Shown: positions 25,114 to 33,762 of the stretch, piece by piece
Layout of the letters: each line of letters begins with the position of its first letter
Numbering within the stretch: the first letter of the stretch is position 1
Assembly (NCBI GenBank): GCA_021824565.1
Contig: JAKAKL010000098.1
Span: 1-39,381, forward strand
DNA length: 39,381 nucleotides
Direction: 5' to 3'
Origin: Bacteroidota bacterium
GTDB taxonomy: Bacteria; Bacteroidota; Ignavibacteria; Ignavibacteriales; Ignavibacteriaceae
Translations under genes and position numbers: made by a program
The notes under the pieces: model-generated
What the model was told of the DNA's origin: nothing
Databases searched by the model: none
What the model saw: the letters and a program-made list of their open reading frames with translations, nothing else

Positions 25114-25881
25114 TTAATCTTTAGGTATCTTTATATCGCCTAAAGGATATTGTGGAAACATGTTTGCCTCAAGCCATTTATTGCTTTCGACCGGCGTCAT
25201 TTTCCAGCCTGAAGGACAGTTTGAAACAACTTCAATAAAACATGTGCCTCTATTTAGTTTTTGATATGCAAAAGATTTTTCAATTGCCTTCTTCAATTTT
25301 CTTACAGCATTAACAGTGTAAACAGCATGTCTTGAAACGTAGTAAGCACCAGGAAGTTGAGCTAAAAGTTCTGTAATTTTTATAGGATAACCCATCGCTT
25401 CTTTATTTCTTCCGTACGGACTAGTAGACGTTACCTGATTTAGTAAGGTGGTAGGAGCCATTTGACCGCCCGTCATTCCATAGATTGCGTTGTTTATAAA
25501 TATCATCAAAATATTTTCACCGCGGTTAACCGCATGAATTGTTTCAGCCGTTCCTATTGCAGCCAGATCTCCATCGCCCTGGTATGAAAAGACAAATTTA
25601 TCAGGCAATATTCTTTTTATACCGGTAGCCACTGCGGTTGCCCTTCCGTGAGCCGCTTCCTGCATGTCAATATCCATATAATCGTAAGCAAATACAGAAC
25701 AGCCTACAGGCGCAACGCCTACAGTTTGTTCCTGAATTCCCATTTCTTCAACAACTTCCATAAGCAGTCTGTGAACAACGCTGTGTCCGCAGCCGGGACA
25801 ATAATGAAACGGTTTTTCGGTAAGTGTTGATGGTTTCTTATAAATAAGTTCATAACCATTTAAAGTAGTCGGTACATCCAT
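25114..25881 (-). CDS. 2-oxoacid:ferredoxin oxidoreductase, beta (TPP-binding) subunit
   Basis: 255 residues from the ATG at 25881, chosen because AAAGG lies just upstream and the conserved protein begins there; a 40-residue longer frame would overlap the alpha gene. FHYCPGCGHS (Cys28, Cys31) provides cluster ligands, and GDGDLAAIG followed by NNAIYGMTGGQ is the TPP/Mg site. The ending SGWKMTPVESNKW is typical of the Kor/Vor beta family. With alpha and gamma it decarboxylates a 2-oxoacid to acyl-CoA and reduces ferredoxin. Starts 11 bases after the alpha stop. Confidence 0.94.
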   Translation of the reverse strand: MDVPTTLNGYELIYKKPSTLTEKPFHYCPGCGHSVVHRLLMEVVEEMGIQEQTVGVAPVGCSVFAYDYMDIDMQEAAHGRATAVATGIKRILPDKFVFSYQGDGDLAAIGTAETIHAVNRGENILMIFINNAIYGMTGGQMAPTTLLNQVTSTSPYGRNKEAMGYPIKITELLAQLPGAYYVSRHAVYTVNAVRKLKKAIEKSFAYQKLNRGTCFIEVVSNCPSGWKMTPVESNKWLEANMFPQYPLGDIKIPKD

Positions 25882-25892
25882 TTGCTTGCCTT

Positions 25893-26987
25893 TCAGTCTT
25901 GAGTTACACTTTGTTTTTCTATTATTGACATCAGTTCGGCAAAAACTTCTTCCGGTGAAGGAATCATGCCTCCCATTCTTCCTTTGAAATAAACAGGACA
26001 TTTTCCGTTTGCTGCCAAAGAAACGTCTTCAACCATTTGACCGGCATTCATTTCAACCACAAGCATAAAGTTTACTTTGTCTGCAATCTTGTTTAGAGCG
26101 GATTTAGGGAATGGGTACAAAGTAATCGGTCTAAGCAAACCAACTTTAATTCCTTTTTCTCTGCCAAGGTCAACTACCTTTTGGCAGATGCGCGCCGAAA
26201 GTCCGAAAGCAACCAGAGCAATGTCGGCATCATCAAGCGCTATTTCCTCATAACGAACTTCAGATTGAATTTGTTTATATTTTTCTTGAAGACCAAGATT
26301 TATCACTTCCATTTTTTCCGGTTCAATAAAAAGTGAAGTAATAATATTTCTTTTTCTAGAGGCTGGTTTCCCAACTGTTGCCCATGGTTTTGAAACTTTT
26401 GGCAGCGAGCCTTCTTGAGGAAGCACAACTTTTTCCATCATCTGTCCTAATGCGCCGTCGGCTAAAATCATAGCAGGGTTCCTATATTTTTCTGCAAGCC
26501 GTATAGCATCAAAAACAAAATCAGCCATTTCCTGTACTGATGAAGGAGCAAGAACTATTAAATGATAATCTCCATGACCGCCTCCTTTAGTAGCCTGGAA
26601 ATAATCTCCTTGTGAAGGCTGGATAGTACCTAGTCCCGGTCCACCCCGGTTTACATTGACAATTAAACAAGGCAATTGCGCTGAGGCGATATAAGAAATC
26701 CCTTCCTGCATCAAACTTATTCCCGGGCTTGAGGAAGAGGTCATCACTCTTCCGCCGGCGCCAGCAGCGCCATAAATCATATTGATTGCTGCAACTTCAC
26801 TTTCTGCTTGAAGAACAATGCCATGCCTTTTGGGCATTTCATTGGTAAAATATTCGAGCACTTCGGATTGAGGCGTAATAGGATATCCGAAATACGCATC
26901 GATATCGGCTCTAATAGCTGCTTCAGCTAAAGCTTCGTTGCCTTTCATCAAGCGAGCTTCATTATTTGTAGTTTTTTCTTGTTCCAT
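25893..26987 (-). CDS. 2-oxoacid:ferredoxin oxidoreductase, alpha subunit
   Basis: 364 residues, without a fused gamma domain. RLMKGNEALAEAAIRAD and AYFGYPITPQSEVLEYF open the pyrimidine-binding domain; ASSSSPGISLM-like (here TSSSSPGISLMQEG) and NRGGPGLGTIQPSQGDYFQATKGGGHGDY are strongly conserved in the VorB/KorA family. A transketolase-C-like domain fills the end (RPITLYPFP). The form most resembles VorB-type (2-oxoisovalerate) alpha subunits, but 2-oxoglutarate enzymes share these motifs, so the substrate is left open. It is 38 bases downstream of the ferredoxin gene. Confidence 0.93.
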   Translation of the reverse strand: MEQEKTTNNEARLMKGNEALAEAAIRADIDAYFGYPITPQSEVLEYFTNEMPKRHGIVLQAESEVAAINMIYGAAGAGGRVMTSSSSPGISLMQEGISYIASAQLPCLIVNVNRGGPGLGTIQPSQGDYFQATKGGGHGDYHLIVLAPSSVQEMADFVFDAIRLAEKYRNPAMILADGALGQMMEKVVLPQEGSLPKVSKPWATVGKPASRKRNIITSLFIEPEKMEVINLGLQEKYKQIQSEVRYEEIALDDADIALVAFGLSARICQKVVDLGREKGIKVGLLRPITLYPFPKSALNKIADKVNFMLVVEMNAGQMVEDVSLAANGKCPVYFKGRMGGMIPSPEEVFAELMSIIEKQSVTQD

Positions 26988-27025
26988 TTTAACAACCTGT
27001 TGTTAGTTTATAAACCGAAGATTAT

Positions 27026-27262
27026 TTAAACGGCTTTTTTTAAAGCTGACTTCGGCTGACGGTAAACAGTTATTGCAACATCCGGACAAACAATAGCGCA
27101 ATTAACACACCCGGTGCAATTGTCCTGAACCAGTTCGGCGAAACGATAGCCGTTAATATTAATTTGCTTGGATAATCCGAGACTTTCTTGCGGACAGGCG
27201 ACAATGCAAAGTTCACATCCTTTACAAATATCGCGGTCGATAATTACGGTTCCCTTAATCAT
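27026..27262 (-). CDS. Ferredoxin-like delta subunit, two [4Fe-4S] clusters
   Basis: 78 residues. Two cluster motifs, CKGCELCIVACP and CTGCVNCAIVCP, carry all eight Cys ligands. It is the electron-transfer (delta) subunit of four-subunit oxoacid oxidoreductases, and being first in the operon (delta-alpha-beta-gamma-small helical protein) supports this over a free ferredoxin. The promoter would lie in the 27263-27669 gap. Confidence 0.93.
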   Translation of the reverse strand: MIKGTVIIDRDICKGCELCIVACPQESLGLSKQININGYRFAELVQDNCTGCVNCAIVCPDVAITVYRQPKSALKKAV

Positions 27263-27669
27263 TTTTTTAATCTTTTTTTTGTGAAAAAAATTAGGTTTTA
27301 AACTTAGCCCCTAAAAATCAACATATATGCCAAGCAAATTATTCAATATTTTCGGTGAATTATTCAAATAAGGTTTTCATAATTAAGAACTTAAGCTAAT
27401 TGGGAACAATTATTTCTTATTAGAGGGAAAGGAACTCTTAGGATATTTATCTATGTTTTTAACTGTTTAACAAATTCATCCGGCTATTTTTAACTTATTG
27501 ATTTGATAAAATCGATTTTATCTTTTTGGTAAAGAATAGATTTATTTATTTAAAAAACCCTTGATTTTTCTGACAGAATCATCTTATCAAAATCATTTAA
27601 ATTGGACTGATTTTTGAGTGTGAGCAAGCAGTAATCGATTATTTGGTACCATTAAACTCAAAATGTATT
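27263..27669. other. Divergent intergenic region between oxidoreductase operon and GH5 gene
   Basis: About 400 AT-rich bases with no gene. It contains the 18-bp palindrome at 27505-27522 followed by TTTTT. Both neighbouring transcripts start from here. No known riboswitch recognised. Confidence 0.5.
27505..27522. promoter_or_regulatory. Perfect 18-bp palindrome GATAAAATC-GATTTTATC
   Basis: Fully symmetric, located about 240 bases upstream of the ferredoxin start and about 150 bases upstream of the GH5 start. A T-run follows on the plus strand, so it could also be a small terminator, but no plus-strand gene precedes it. A shared operator is the favoured reading. Confidence 0.4.
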
Positions 27670-29670
27670 ATGAATAAAAATATCTACAGTTATCTGAAAA
27701 CGGCAAAACATATAAACAAAAACTTAATCACTTTACTTTTTTCTTTTCTAATATTTTTCTTTACAAAAAGTTCTTTTGCTCAGGGTTATCTTCATACGTC
27801 AGGAACTATAATTGTAGACGGTAATAACAATGAAGTTCATCTTAAAGGACTAAACTTAGGCAACTGGCTTGAGCCCGAAGGTTATATGTGGCAAACAAAT
27901 GCAAATTCTCCAACTGCTATTTATAATCTTGTTGTCAACACTCTGGGTCAGCAAAACGGAACACAGTTCTGGAGTACTTACCGGCAAACATATATTACAA
28001 AGACTGACATAGATAGGATTGCCGCGTGGGGATTTAATTCTATCCGCCTCCCTTTTCATTATAATTTATTTACTCCAAAAGCTACACCGTATGTTTACAT
28101 TCAAGACGGATTCAATTATGTTGACAGCGTTTTAAGCTGGTGTACAACAGACCATATTTATTTAATACTTGACATGCATTGCGCTCCCGGCGGGCAGAAT
28201 AGAGATAACATTAGTGATTACCAGGGCGATCCAACTTTGTGGCAGGATACTTCGCTACAGAACAGAACTGTAGCTCTCTGGCAAAAAATTGCGCAGCGTT
28301 ATGCCAACCAGCCCTGGATTGGCGGTTACGATTTATTAAATGAACCTGTTTGGGATTTCAGCTCTAACCCTCAGCAATTTAGAAACATGTACTTAAATAT
28401 TACTAATGCTATCAGGCAAGTAGATCAAAACCATATAGTTTTTATTGAAGGCAATTATTATGCGACAGACTTCTCTTTACTTACTCCCAAGTGGGATAAC
28501 AATATGGTTTACAGTTTCCATAAATATTGGAACGCAACTACACAAGGTACAATACAGTATCTTGTTGATCTAAGAACATCACAGCAAGTTCCATTGTGGA
28601 TGGGAGAATCGGGTGAGAATACCGATACATGGTACACTCAATGCATTCAGTTAATGAACGCTAATGATATCGGCTGGTGCTGGTGGCCACTGAAAAAAAT
28701 GAACTCCATTAACTGCCCATTGTCGGTTAATGAAACTTCAGACTATAAAACATTGTTGAATCAATGGAACAGTAACGTTACTCCCAATGCACAATTTGCG
28801 CAGACTGCATTAAACGGCATGCTGCAAAATATGCAAAGTGTTAAGTGCACATTCAATCCAGATGTAATCGATGCATTAATAAGGCAGCCAACTTCTACTG
28901 CTTCAATCCCTTTTACAAATAATAATATTCCCGGGACAATATTCGCTGCTGATTACGATATGGGACAAAAAGGCTATGCATATCAAGACTCCGACTCCTT
29001 AAACAGCGGAGGACAGTACAGAAATAATGGCGTCGACATAGAAAATTGCAATGATATTTTTTCCAACGGTTATGATGTTGGCTGGATAAATAATGGAGAA
29101 TTTTTAACATATACTGTCTATGCTTTTCAAGCAGGGACCTATGATATTTCTTTAAGAGTAGCTTCAACATCTAATACTGGGAAAATTCTTATCCGGTGGG
29201 ACAATCAAATCATCGGCAGTATTATTAATGTTCCTAACACAAACGGCTGGCAGAGCTGGCAAACAATTGACGCCGGCACTTATAATTTTACTGAAGGCAC
29301 ACACAATCTCCGCCTTGATTTCTTCTCAAGCGGGTTCAATTTAAATTACATTGATATGGAAACCGTAACAGGCGTTAAAGATGCAAAGAATACAATTAAG
29401 AAATTTGATGTCCTGCAGAATTATCCAAACCCATTTAATCCATCAACTAAAATTGATTTCCAAATACCAAAAAGCGGATTTGTAAATGTGAAAGTTTATA
29501 ACGCTCTCGGCAAAGAAGTTGCAACCTTAGCAAATGAAGAAATGAACCAGGGGCAGTACACAATAAACTTTGATGCTTCAAAGTACAATCTTTCTTCCGG
29601 CGTTTATTTTTATCAGGTTACTTTTAACGGAACAAGATCTAAAATGCTAAAAGCAATTCTGCTTAAATAA
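27670..29670 (+). CDS. Secreted GH5 glycoside hydrolase with CBM6 and type IX sorting domain
   Basis: 666 residues from the ATG at 27670 (a TTG at 27643 is less likely). Signal peptide about 15-38 (ending SSFAQ). GH5 catalytic domain about 45-370: NLGNWLEPEG, SIRLPFHY, LDMHCAPGG, acid/base Glu225 in LLNEP, FHKYWN, nucleophile Glu313 in WMGESGE. CBM6 about 422-566 (FAADYDMGQKGYAYQDSD, NGVDIE, GWINNGEFLTYTV, LDFFSSGFNLNYIDM). Sorting domain from YPNPFNPST (585-593) to the end MLKAILLK. It is predicted to cut a beta-linked polysaccharide outside the cell or at its surface; whether cellulose, mannan or another glucan cannot be told. Confidence 0.94.
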   Translation: MNKNIYSYLKTAKHINKNLITLLFSFLIFFFTKSSFAQGYLHTSGTIIVDGNNNEVHLKGLNLGNWLEPEGYMWQTNANSPTAIYNLVVNTLGQQNGTQFWSTYRQTYITKTDIDRIAAWGFNSIRLPFHYNLFTPKATPYVYIQDGFNYVDSVLSWCTTDHIYLILDMHCAPGGQNRDNISDYQGDPTLWQDTSLQNRTVALWQKIAQRYANQPWIGGYDLLNEPVWDFSSNPQQFRNMYLNITNAIRQVDQNHIVFIEGNYYATDFSLLTPKWDNNMVYSFHKYWNATTQGTIQYLVDLRTSQQVPLWMGESGENTDTWYTQCIQLMNANDIGWCWWPLKKMNSINCPLSVNETSDYKTLLNQWNSNVTPNAQFAQTALNGMLQNMQSVKCTFNPDVIDALIRQPTSTASIPFTNNNIPGTIFAADYDMGQKGYAYQDSDSLNSGGQYRNNGVDIENCNDIFSNGYDVGWINNGEFLTYTVYAFQAGTYDISLRVASTSNTGKILIRWDNQIIGSIINVPNTNGWQSWQTIDAGTYNFTEGTHNLRLDFFSSGFNLNYIDMETVTGVKDAKNTIKKFDVLQNYPNPFNPSTKIDFQIPKSGFVNVKVYNALGKEVATLANEEMNQGQYTINFDASKYNLSSGVYFYQVTFNGTRSKMLKAILLK

Positions 29671-29684
29671 CTTTTTTGAAAGAA

Positions 29685-29715
29685 GAGATGACATTCCTTA
29701 AGTGAATGTCATCTC
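29685..29715. terminator. 12-bp hairpin between convergent GH5 and beta-propeller genes
   Basis: GAGATGACATTC and GAATGTCATCTC pair perfectly around a 7-base loop. It sits 14 bases from each stop codon. T-runs are weak on both sides, but the position suggests a bidirectional terminator. Confidence 0.7.
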
Positions 29716-29729
29716 CTTAAAATCAATTT

Positions 29730-30722
29730 TTACTTTGCTAAAATTAAAACTCCAAATTCCTTAGAATTATTTTTTCCTTCCAGCATTGTTGCGGTGTACA
29801 GCTTTCCGGTGGAAACATCACATGCCATTGTCCTTGCGCCTTTCTCTGTCGCAATAGTATCTACCACTTCAAAATTTTTCGGCGAATTTTCTTTAATAAC
29901 AGTCATAGTGCCATCCCAGCAGGAAACAAAAATTAATTTCCGAACCGGATCAAAGAAATCTGCGTCAACGCCCTTGCCAATTGGTAAAGTCTTAATAACT
30001 TTTTTAGACTTTATATCGCTGATCGCAAGCATTTGATTATGGCATCCGGAAAATAAAAGTCCATTCTTTAAATCTAATGATAGTGCAGACGGAGATTCTC
30101 CGGGTTTAAGATCCCACTTTGTAATTGTTTTTAAAGTCTTTGGATTAAATTCTTCAATTTTACTTTTATCTTCTAAGTTAACAAACATTCTGCCATGATT
30201 AGTTGACACGCAAAATTCCGGACTGCCGTCAAGATTAACATTGCCAATTACCTTATCTGTTTTTGCATCAATAGCAGTTGAATTCTGGCTGTCCCCGTTT
30301 AAAGTAAAAATTCTTTTTGTAAAAGGATCATAGACAATTGCGTCCGGTCCTTTAGCCGGCACTTCAATATTGCCAATCTTCTTCAAAGTCTTTAGATCGA
30401 ACACGGTAACAGAGTTACTTTTCCCGTTAGTTATAAAACCTTTGTTATATTCATATGCGAATGCTATACCGTGAACACCGTTAAGACTATCAATTGAGCC
30501 TATTAATTTTTCAGTCCTTAAATCTATCACTTCAACTTTGGACATGTGGGCAATATACAAGCGATGCATTACGGTATCTATTGATAGATAATCCCATCTA
30601 TTTTCGCCGCCAATAACAATTTTACCGACAACTTTATAGCTGGAAGTTTGAGACCATAACTGTGAATTTATAGATGTCAGTACAAAAAATATAAATGTTA
30701 AAACATAATAGAGCTTTTTCAT
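29730..30722 (-). CDS. Exported YVTN-type beta-propeller protein
   Basis: 330 residues from the ATG at 30722 (GAGGT 5 bases upstream); a 15-residue longer frame is less likely. Signal peptide about 1-24 (MKKLYYVLTFIFFVLT...WSQ). The rest is six or seven repeats of a four-strand blade such as KVEVIDLRTEKLIGSID, SVTVFDLKTLKKIGNIEV and STAIDAKTDKVIGNVNL, i.e. a YVTN/cytochrome-D1-like propeller. No heme-ligand or catalytic motif. It starts 31 bases after the RND pump stop, so it is probably the last gene of the efflux operon; a periplasmic binding role is inferred. Confidence 0.85.
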   Translation of the reverse strand: MKKLYYVLTFIFFVLTSINSQLWSQTSSYKVVGKIVIGGENRWDYLSIDTVMHRLYIAHMSKVEVIDLRTEKLIGSIDSLNGVHGIAFAYEYNKGFITNGKSNSVTVFDLKTLKKIGNIEVPAKGPDAIVYDPFTKRIFTLNGDSQNSTAIDAKTDKVIGNVNLDGSPEFCVSTNHGRMFVNLEDKSKIEEFNPKTLKTITKWDLKPGESPSALSLDLKNGLLFSGCHNQMLAISDIKSKKVIKTLPIGKGVDADFFDPVRKLIFVSCWDGTMTVIKENSPKNFEVVDTIATEKGARTMACDVSTGKLYTATMLEGKNNSKEFGVLILAK

Positions 30723-30753
30723 GATTACCTCGTGATTTTTTTTAAAAGTTAGT

Positions 30754-33700
30754 TCATTCTTTTTCAATTATTTTTAAAATCGATGGCAGCACAATAAGAA
30801 GCAGCGGCAGCGCAATAATAAATCCGCCTATGATTGCAATAGCAAGCGGCTGATGCATCTGCGCACCAGTACCGATGCCGAATGCTAAAGGCAACAATGC
30901 GGTAATGGCGCCTAATGCTGTCATTAAGGTTGGACGCATCCTTAATGAAATTGCATTAACAATAGAATCATGCTTATTAACGATCCTTTTCATTGAATCC
31001 GCATATTGAAGATATATGAAAATAGAATTTTCACCTATTATACCGACAATCATAATAATACCGGTATAACTGCCCACATTAAGCGGCGTGCCTGTAATAA
31101 ATAGCGCAAGGAAGCTTCCCGCTATTCCCAAGATAGCCACAAAAATAATTGCTATGGAAACTCTAATCTTTCTAAAAAGAAAAAGTGAAACAGTAAACAC
31201 CAATAGTATAGCTAAGACTAATATATTTATTAAATCGCCGAAAGCTTGCTGCTGCTCTGCATAGGCGCCGCCGTAAACAATTTCATATCCCGGAGGTAAA
31301 TGAATTTCTTTGCTGATTTTCTTTTTTATTGAAGCAATAGTACTTCCGAGGTCGCGGTTATTTAATCTTGCAACCACACCGTAATCTTGTTTAAGATTGT
31401 CCCTGTCAACTTCGGCAACACCTTTAATAAATTTTAGTTTTGTAAATTCACTTACAGGCTTAACAGAGCCGTCGTTGAGAAAGATGAAGCTGTTTTTTAT
31501 ATCATCCAGGGAGTTTAACAGCTTACCGTCGAACATTCTGATATTAAATAACTGGTTCTGACCTAACACGCTTCCTACAACTGTTCCTTTAATTTTAGTA
31601 TTAAGCTGATATTGCAGCTCACTGGGTGTTAAGCCGTACTGAGCCAGTGCCGCATTTTTAGGCTGGAAGATTATATTCGGTCCGGCAATTGTAATTCCGT
31701 CAAACACGTCGGCGGTGCCTTTTGTGTTTTGAACGATATCCGCAATTTGCTTTGCATATTTTTGAAGTAAAGCCTGGTCATCTCCAAATACTCTAATCGA
31801 TATAGGCTGCTTGGTGCCGCTTAAGTCGCCGAGCATATCTTCAATTATCTGTCCGAAGTCCACTTGAAGCGCAGGCAGCTTTGCTTCAATTCTTTTGCGG
31901 ATTTCATCAGATACTTCATCTGTAGTAAGCTTTCTGTTTTTCTTAAGTTGAATTGTATAATCGCCGGTGTTGGGTTCTGTTATAAAAAATCCGTTCTGGT
32001 TTCCTATCTCCCGTGAGAACGATTGTACCTCAGGTGTAGTTTGTAAAATGTGGTCAACAACGTCCAGCATCCTGTTTGTAGATTCAAGCGAGCTGCCGGG
32101 CGGGCTTACAAAATCCAAAACAATAGAGCCTTCATCCATTTGCGGTAAAAATCCAGATGGAAGTTTGGGAATTATATAAATTGAAAATGCAATTAAGAAG
32201 ATTATAAAAGCTGCTGATATCCATGCTTTTCGAATAAAAAAGTAAACCCAGTTCCTTTGTTTTACTGCTTTATGCTTCCCAAGTGAAGATCCTTTTTTTG
32301 TGAGCAGCAGATAAATAACCGGCAGCCCGAGCCATGTAACAAAAAAGGAACACACAAGTATAACAATCATGGCATTTGTCAATACTTTGAAATACGCGCC
32401 GGCTAAACCGCCCATCAAAAAAAACGGAATAAAAATTACTATAGTACTTAAAGATGACCCAACCATTGCGGGGAACAAATATTTTATGGCTTTACTTACC
32501 AGGGTATCGCTGCTTTCTTCCGGGTTCTCTTCGTGCGTTCGGTGAATCTGCTCTACAATTACAATTGCATCATCGATAATAAGACCGACAGCAGCGGCGA
32601 TGGAACCTATCGTCATTATATTAATCGTATAGCCCATGACGTACAAAACGATAAAGGTCAGGCTTAGAGTAATTGGAATAGTTATTAGTATTACCGAGCT
32701 TGCTTTAAATGATTTAAGGAAAAGCACCGTAATTAAAATAGCCAGAAGAAGACCAACCCACACGACATCTCTTATGCTTCTTATAGCATCGGATACAAAT
32801 TCTCCCTGATTATAAAACGGTTCAAGCTTAACTCCCGGAGGCAGAATTTTTTGCAAAGCGGGAATTGCTTTTTGGACGGAACCGGTAACTTCCAAAAGGT
32901 TGGCTTCAGGCTGTTTTAAGATATCAATCTTAGGAACATTTTTCCCGTTTGCCATTATCATTTCATAGCTTCTTTCGGAACCGATTTCAACTTTTGCTAT
33001 ATCCTTTAACCTTATTACTCTTTGAGGAGTATTTATAATAACAAGGTTGGCAAGATCTTCTTTGCTTGTCTGGGTAGCTTCGCTTAAAGTTAAATACAGC
33101 CTGTCGTAATCATTTATAAATCCGGTAGAAGAAATAAAATTTGAAGCTTGTATTTTATCCGCTACCATTTGCGGTGTAATATGCAAAGTAATAAGTCTGG
33201 CGGGGTTTAATATGACATGATATTCTTCAACCTTTCCTCCGCTTACATCAACTTCGGAAACCCCGGCTATACGGGATAAGAAAGGCTTAACAGTATATTC
33301 GGCAATATTTCTTAAATCAATCTGGCTGTAGCCTTTCCCGGAAATTGAATAACCCATCACCGGTATTGTCGAGGGATTCATCCGCTCGATTGCAATAGAA
33401 ATTCCTTGCGGAAGGTCCTGTTTTGCTTCGCTGACTCTTGCTTCAATCCTCTGCTTAGCTAAATTAATATCGGTATTCCAATTGAAGAATGCCGAAATCT
33501 CGCAGCTTCCTCTGCTTGTTATACTTCTTATCAGGGTTACACCGGGAACTCTTTTAATCGCATTCTCCAAAGGTACTGTTACGGTAACAGTCATTTTATC
33601 AACCGGCTGCTCGCCGTTGCCGGCTATTATTTTTATCTTCGGAAATGTTATGTCGGGAAATAAGGCGGACTGAATATGCAGAAACGAGTAAACGCCGCCT

Positions 33701-33762
33701 AACAAAATTATAAATAATATTACGGCAATCGGGCTTTTATATTTTTCAAAGAAATTATTCAT
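30754..33762 (-). CDS. RND-family efflux pump
   Basis: 1002 residues, inner membrane, 12 membrane segments in the usual 1+5 and 1+5 pattern. N-terminal FLHIQSALFPDITFPKI, then SITSRGSCEISAFFNW; proton-relay Asp397-Asp398 in GLIIDDAIVIVEQI (helix 4), and in the second half GIIGENSIFIYLQYAD and MRPTLMTALGAITALLPLAFGIG. It is closest in look to the CusA/HAE1 type; the Met-rich copper path of CusA is not evident, so the substrate is open. The ATG overlaps the adaptor stop (4 bases). With adaptor and TolC-like genes it forms a complete tripartite exporter. Confidence 0.94.
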   Translation of the reverse strand: MNNFFEKYKSPIAVILFIILLGGVYSFLHIQSALFPDITFPKIKIIAGNGEQPVDKMTVTVTVPLENAIKRVPGVTLIRSITSRGSCEISAFFNWNTDINLAKQRIEARVSEAKQDLPQGISIAIERMNPSTIPVMGYSISGKGYSQIDLRNIAEYTVKPFLSRIAGVSEVDVSGGKVEEYHVILNPARLITLHITPQMVADKIQASNFISSTGFINDYDRLYLTLSEATQTSKEDLANLVIINTPQRVIRLKDIAKVEIGSERSYEMIMANGKNVPKIDILKQPEANLLEVTGSVQKAIPALQKILPPGVKLEPFYNQGEFVSDAIRSIRDVVWVGLLLAILITVLFLKSFKASSVILITIPITLSLTFIVLYVMGYTINIMTIGSIAAAVGLIIDDAIVIVEQIHRTHEENPEESSDTLVSKAIKYLFPAMVGSSLSTIVIFIPFFLMGGLAGAYFKVLTNAMIVILVCSFFVTWLGLPVIYLLLTKKGSSLGKHKAVKQRNWVYFFIRKAWISAAFIIFLIAFSIYIIPKLPSGFLPQMDEGSIVLDFVSPPGSSLESTNRMLDVVDHILQTTPEVQSFSREIGNQNGFFITEPNTGDYTIQLKKNRKLTTDEVSDEIRKRIEAKLPALQVDFGQIIEDMLGDLSGTKQPISIRVFGDDQALLQKYAKQIADIVQNTKGTADVFDGITIAGPNIIFQPKNAALAQYGLTPSELQYQLNTKIKGTVVGSVLGQNQLFNIRMFDGKLLNSLDDIKNSFIFLNDGSVKPVSEFTKLKFIKGVAEVDRDNLKQDYGVVARLNNRDLGSTIASIKKKISKEIHLPPGYEIVYGGAYAEQQQAFGDLINILVLAILLVFTVSLFLFRKIRVSIAIIFVAILGIAGSFLALFITGTPLNVGSYTGIIMIVGIIGENSIFIYLQYADSMKRIVNKHDSIVNAISLRMRPTLMTALGAITALLPLAFGIGTGAQMHQPLAIAIIGGFIIALPLLLIVLPSILKIIEKE

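Noticed and set aside
25882-26001. Longer N-terminus for the beta subunit
   Set aside because: It would overlap the alpha gene by over 100 bases; the conserved start is at 25881.
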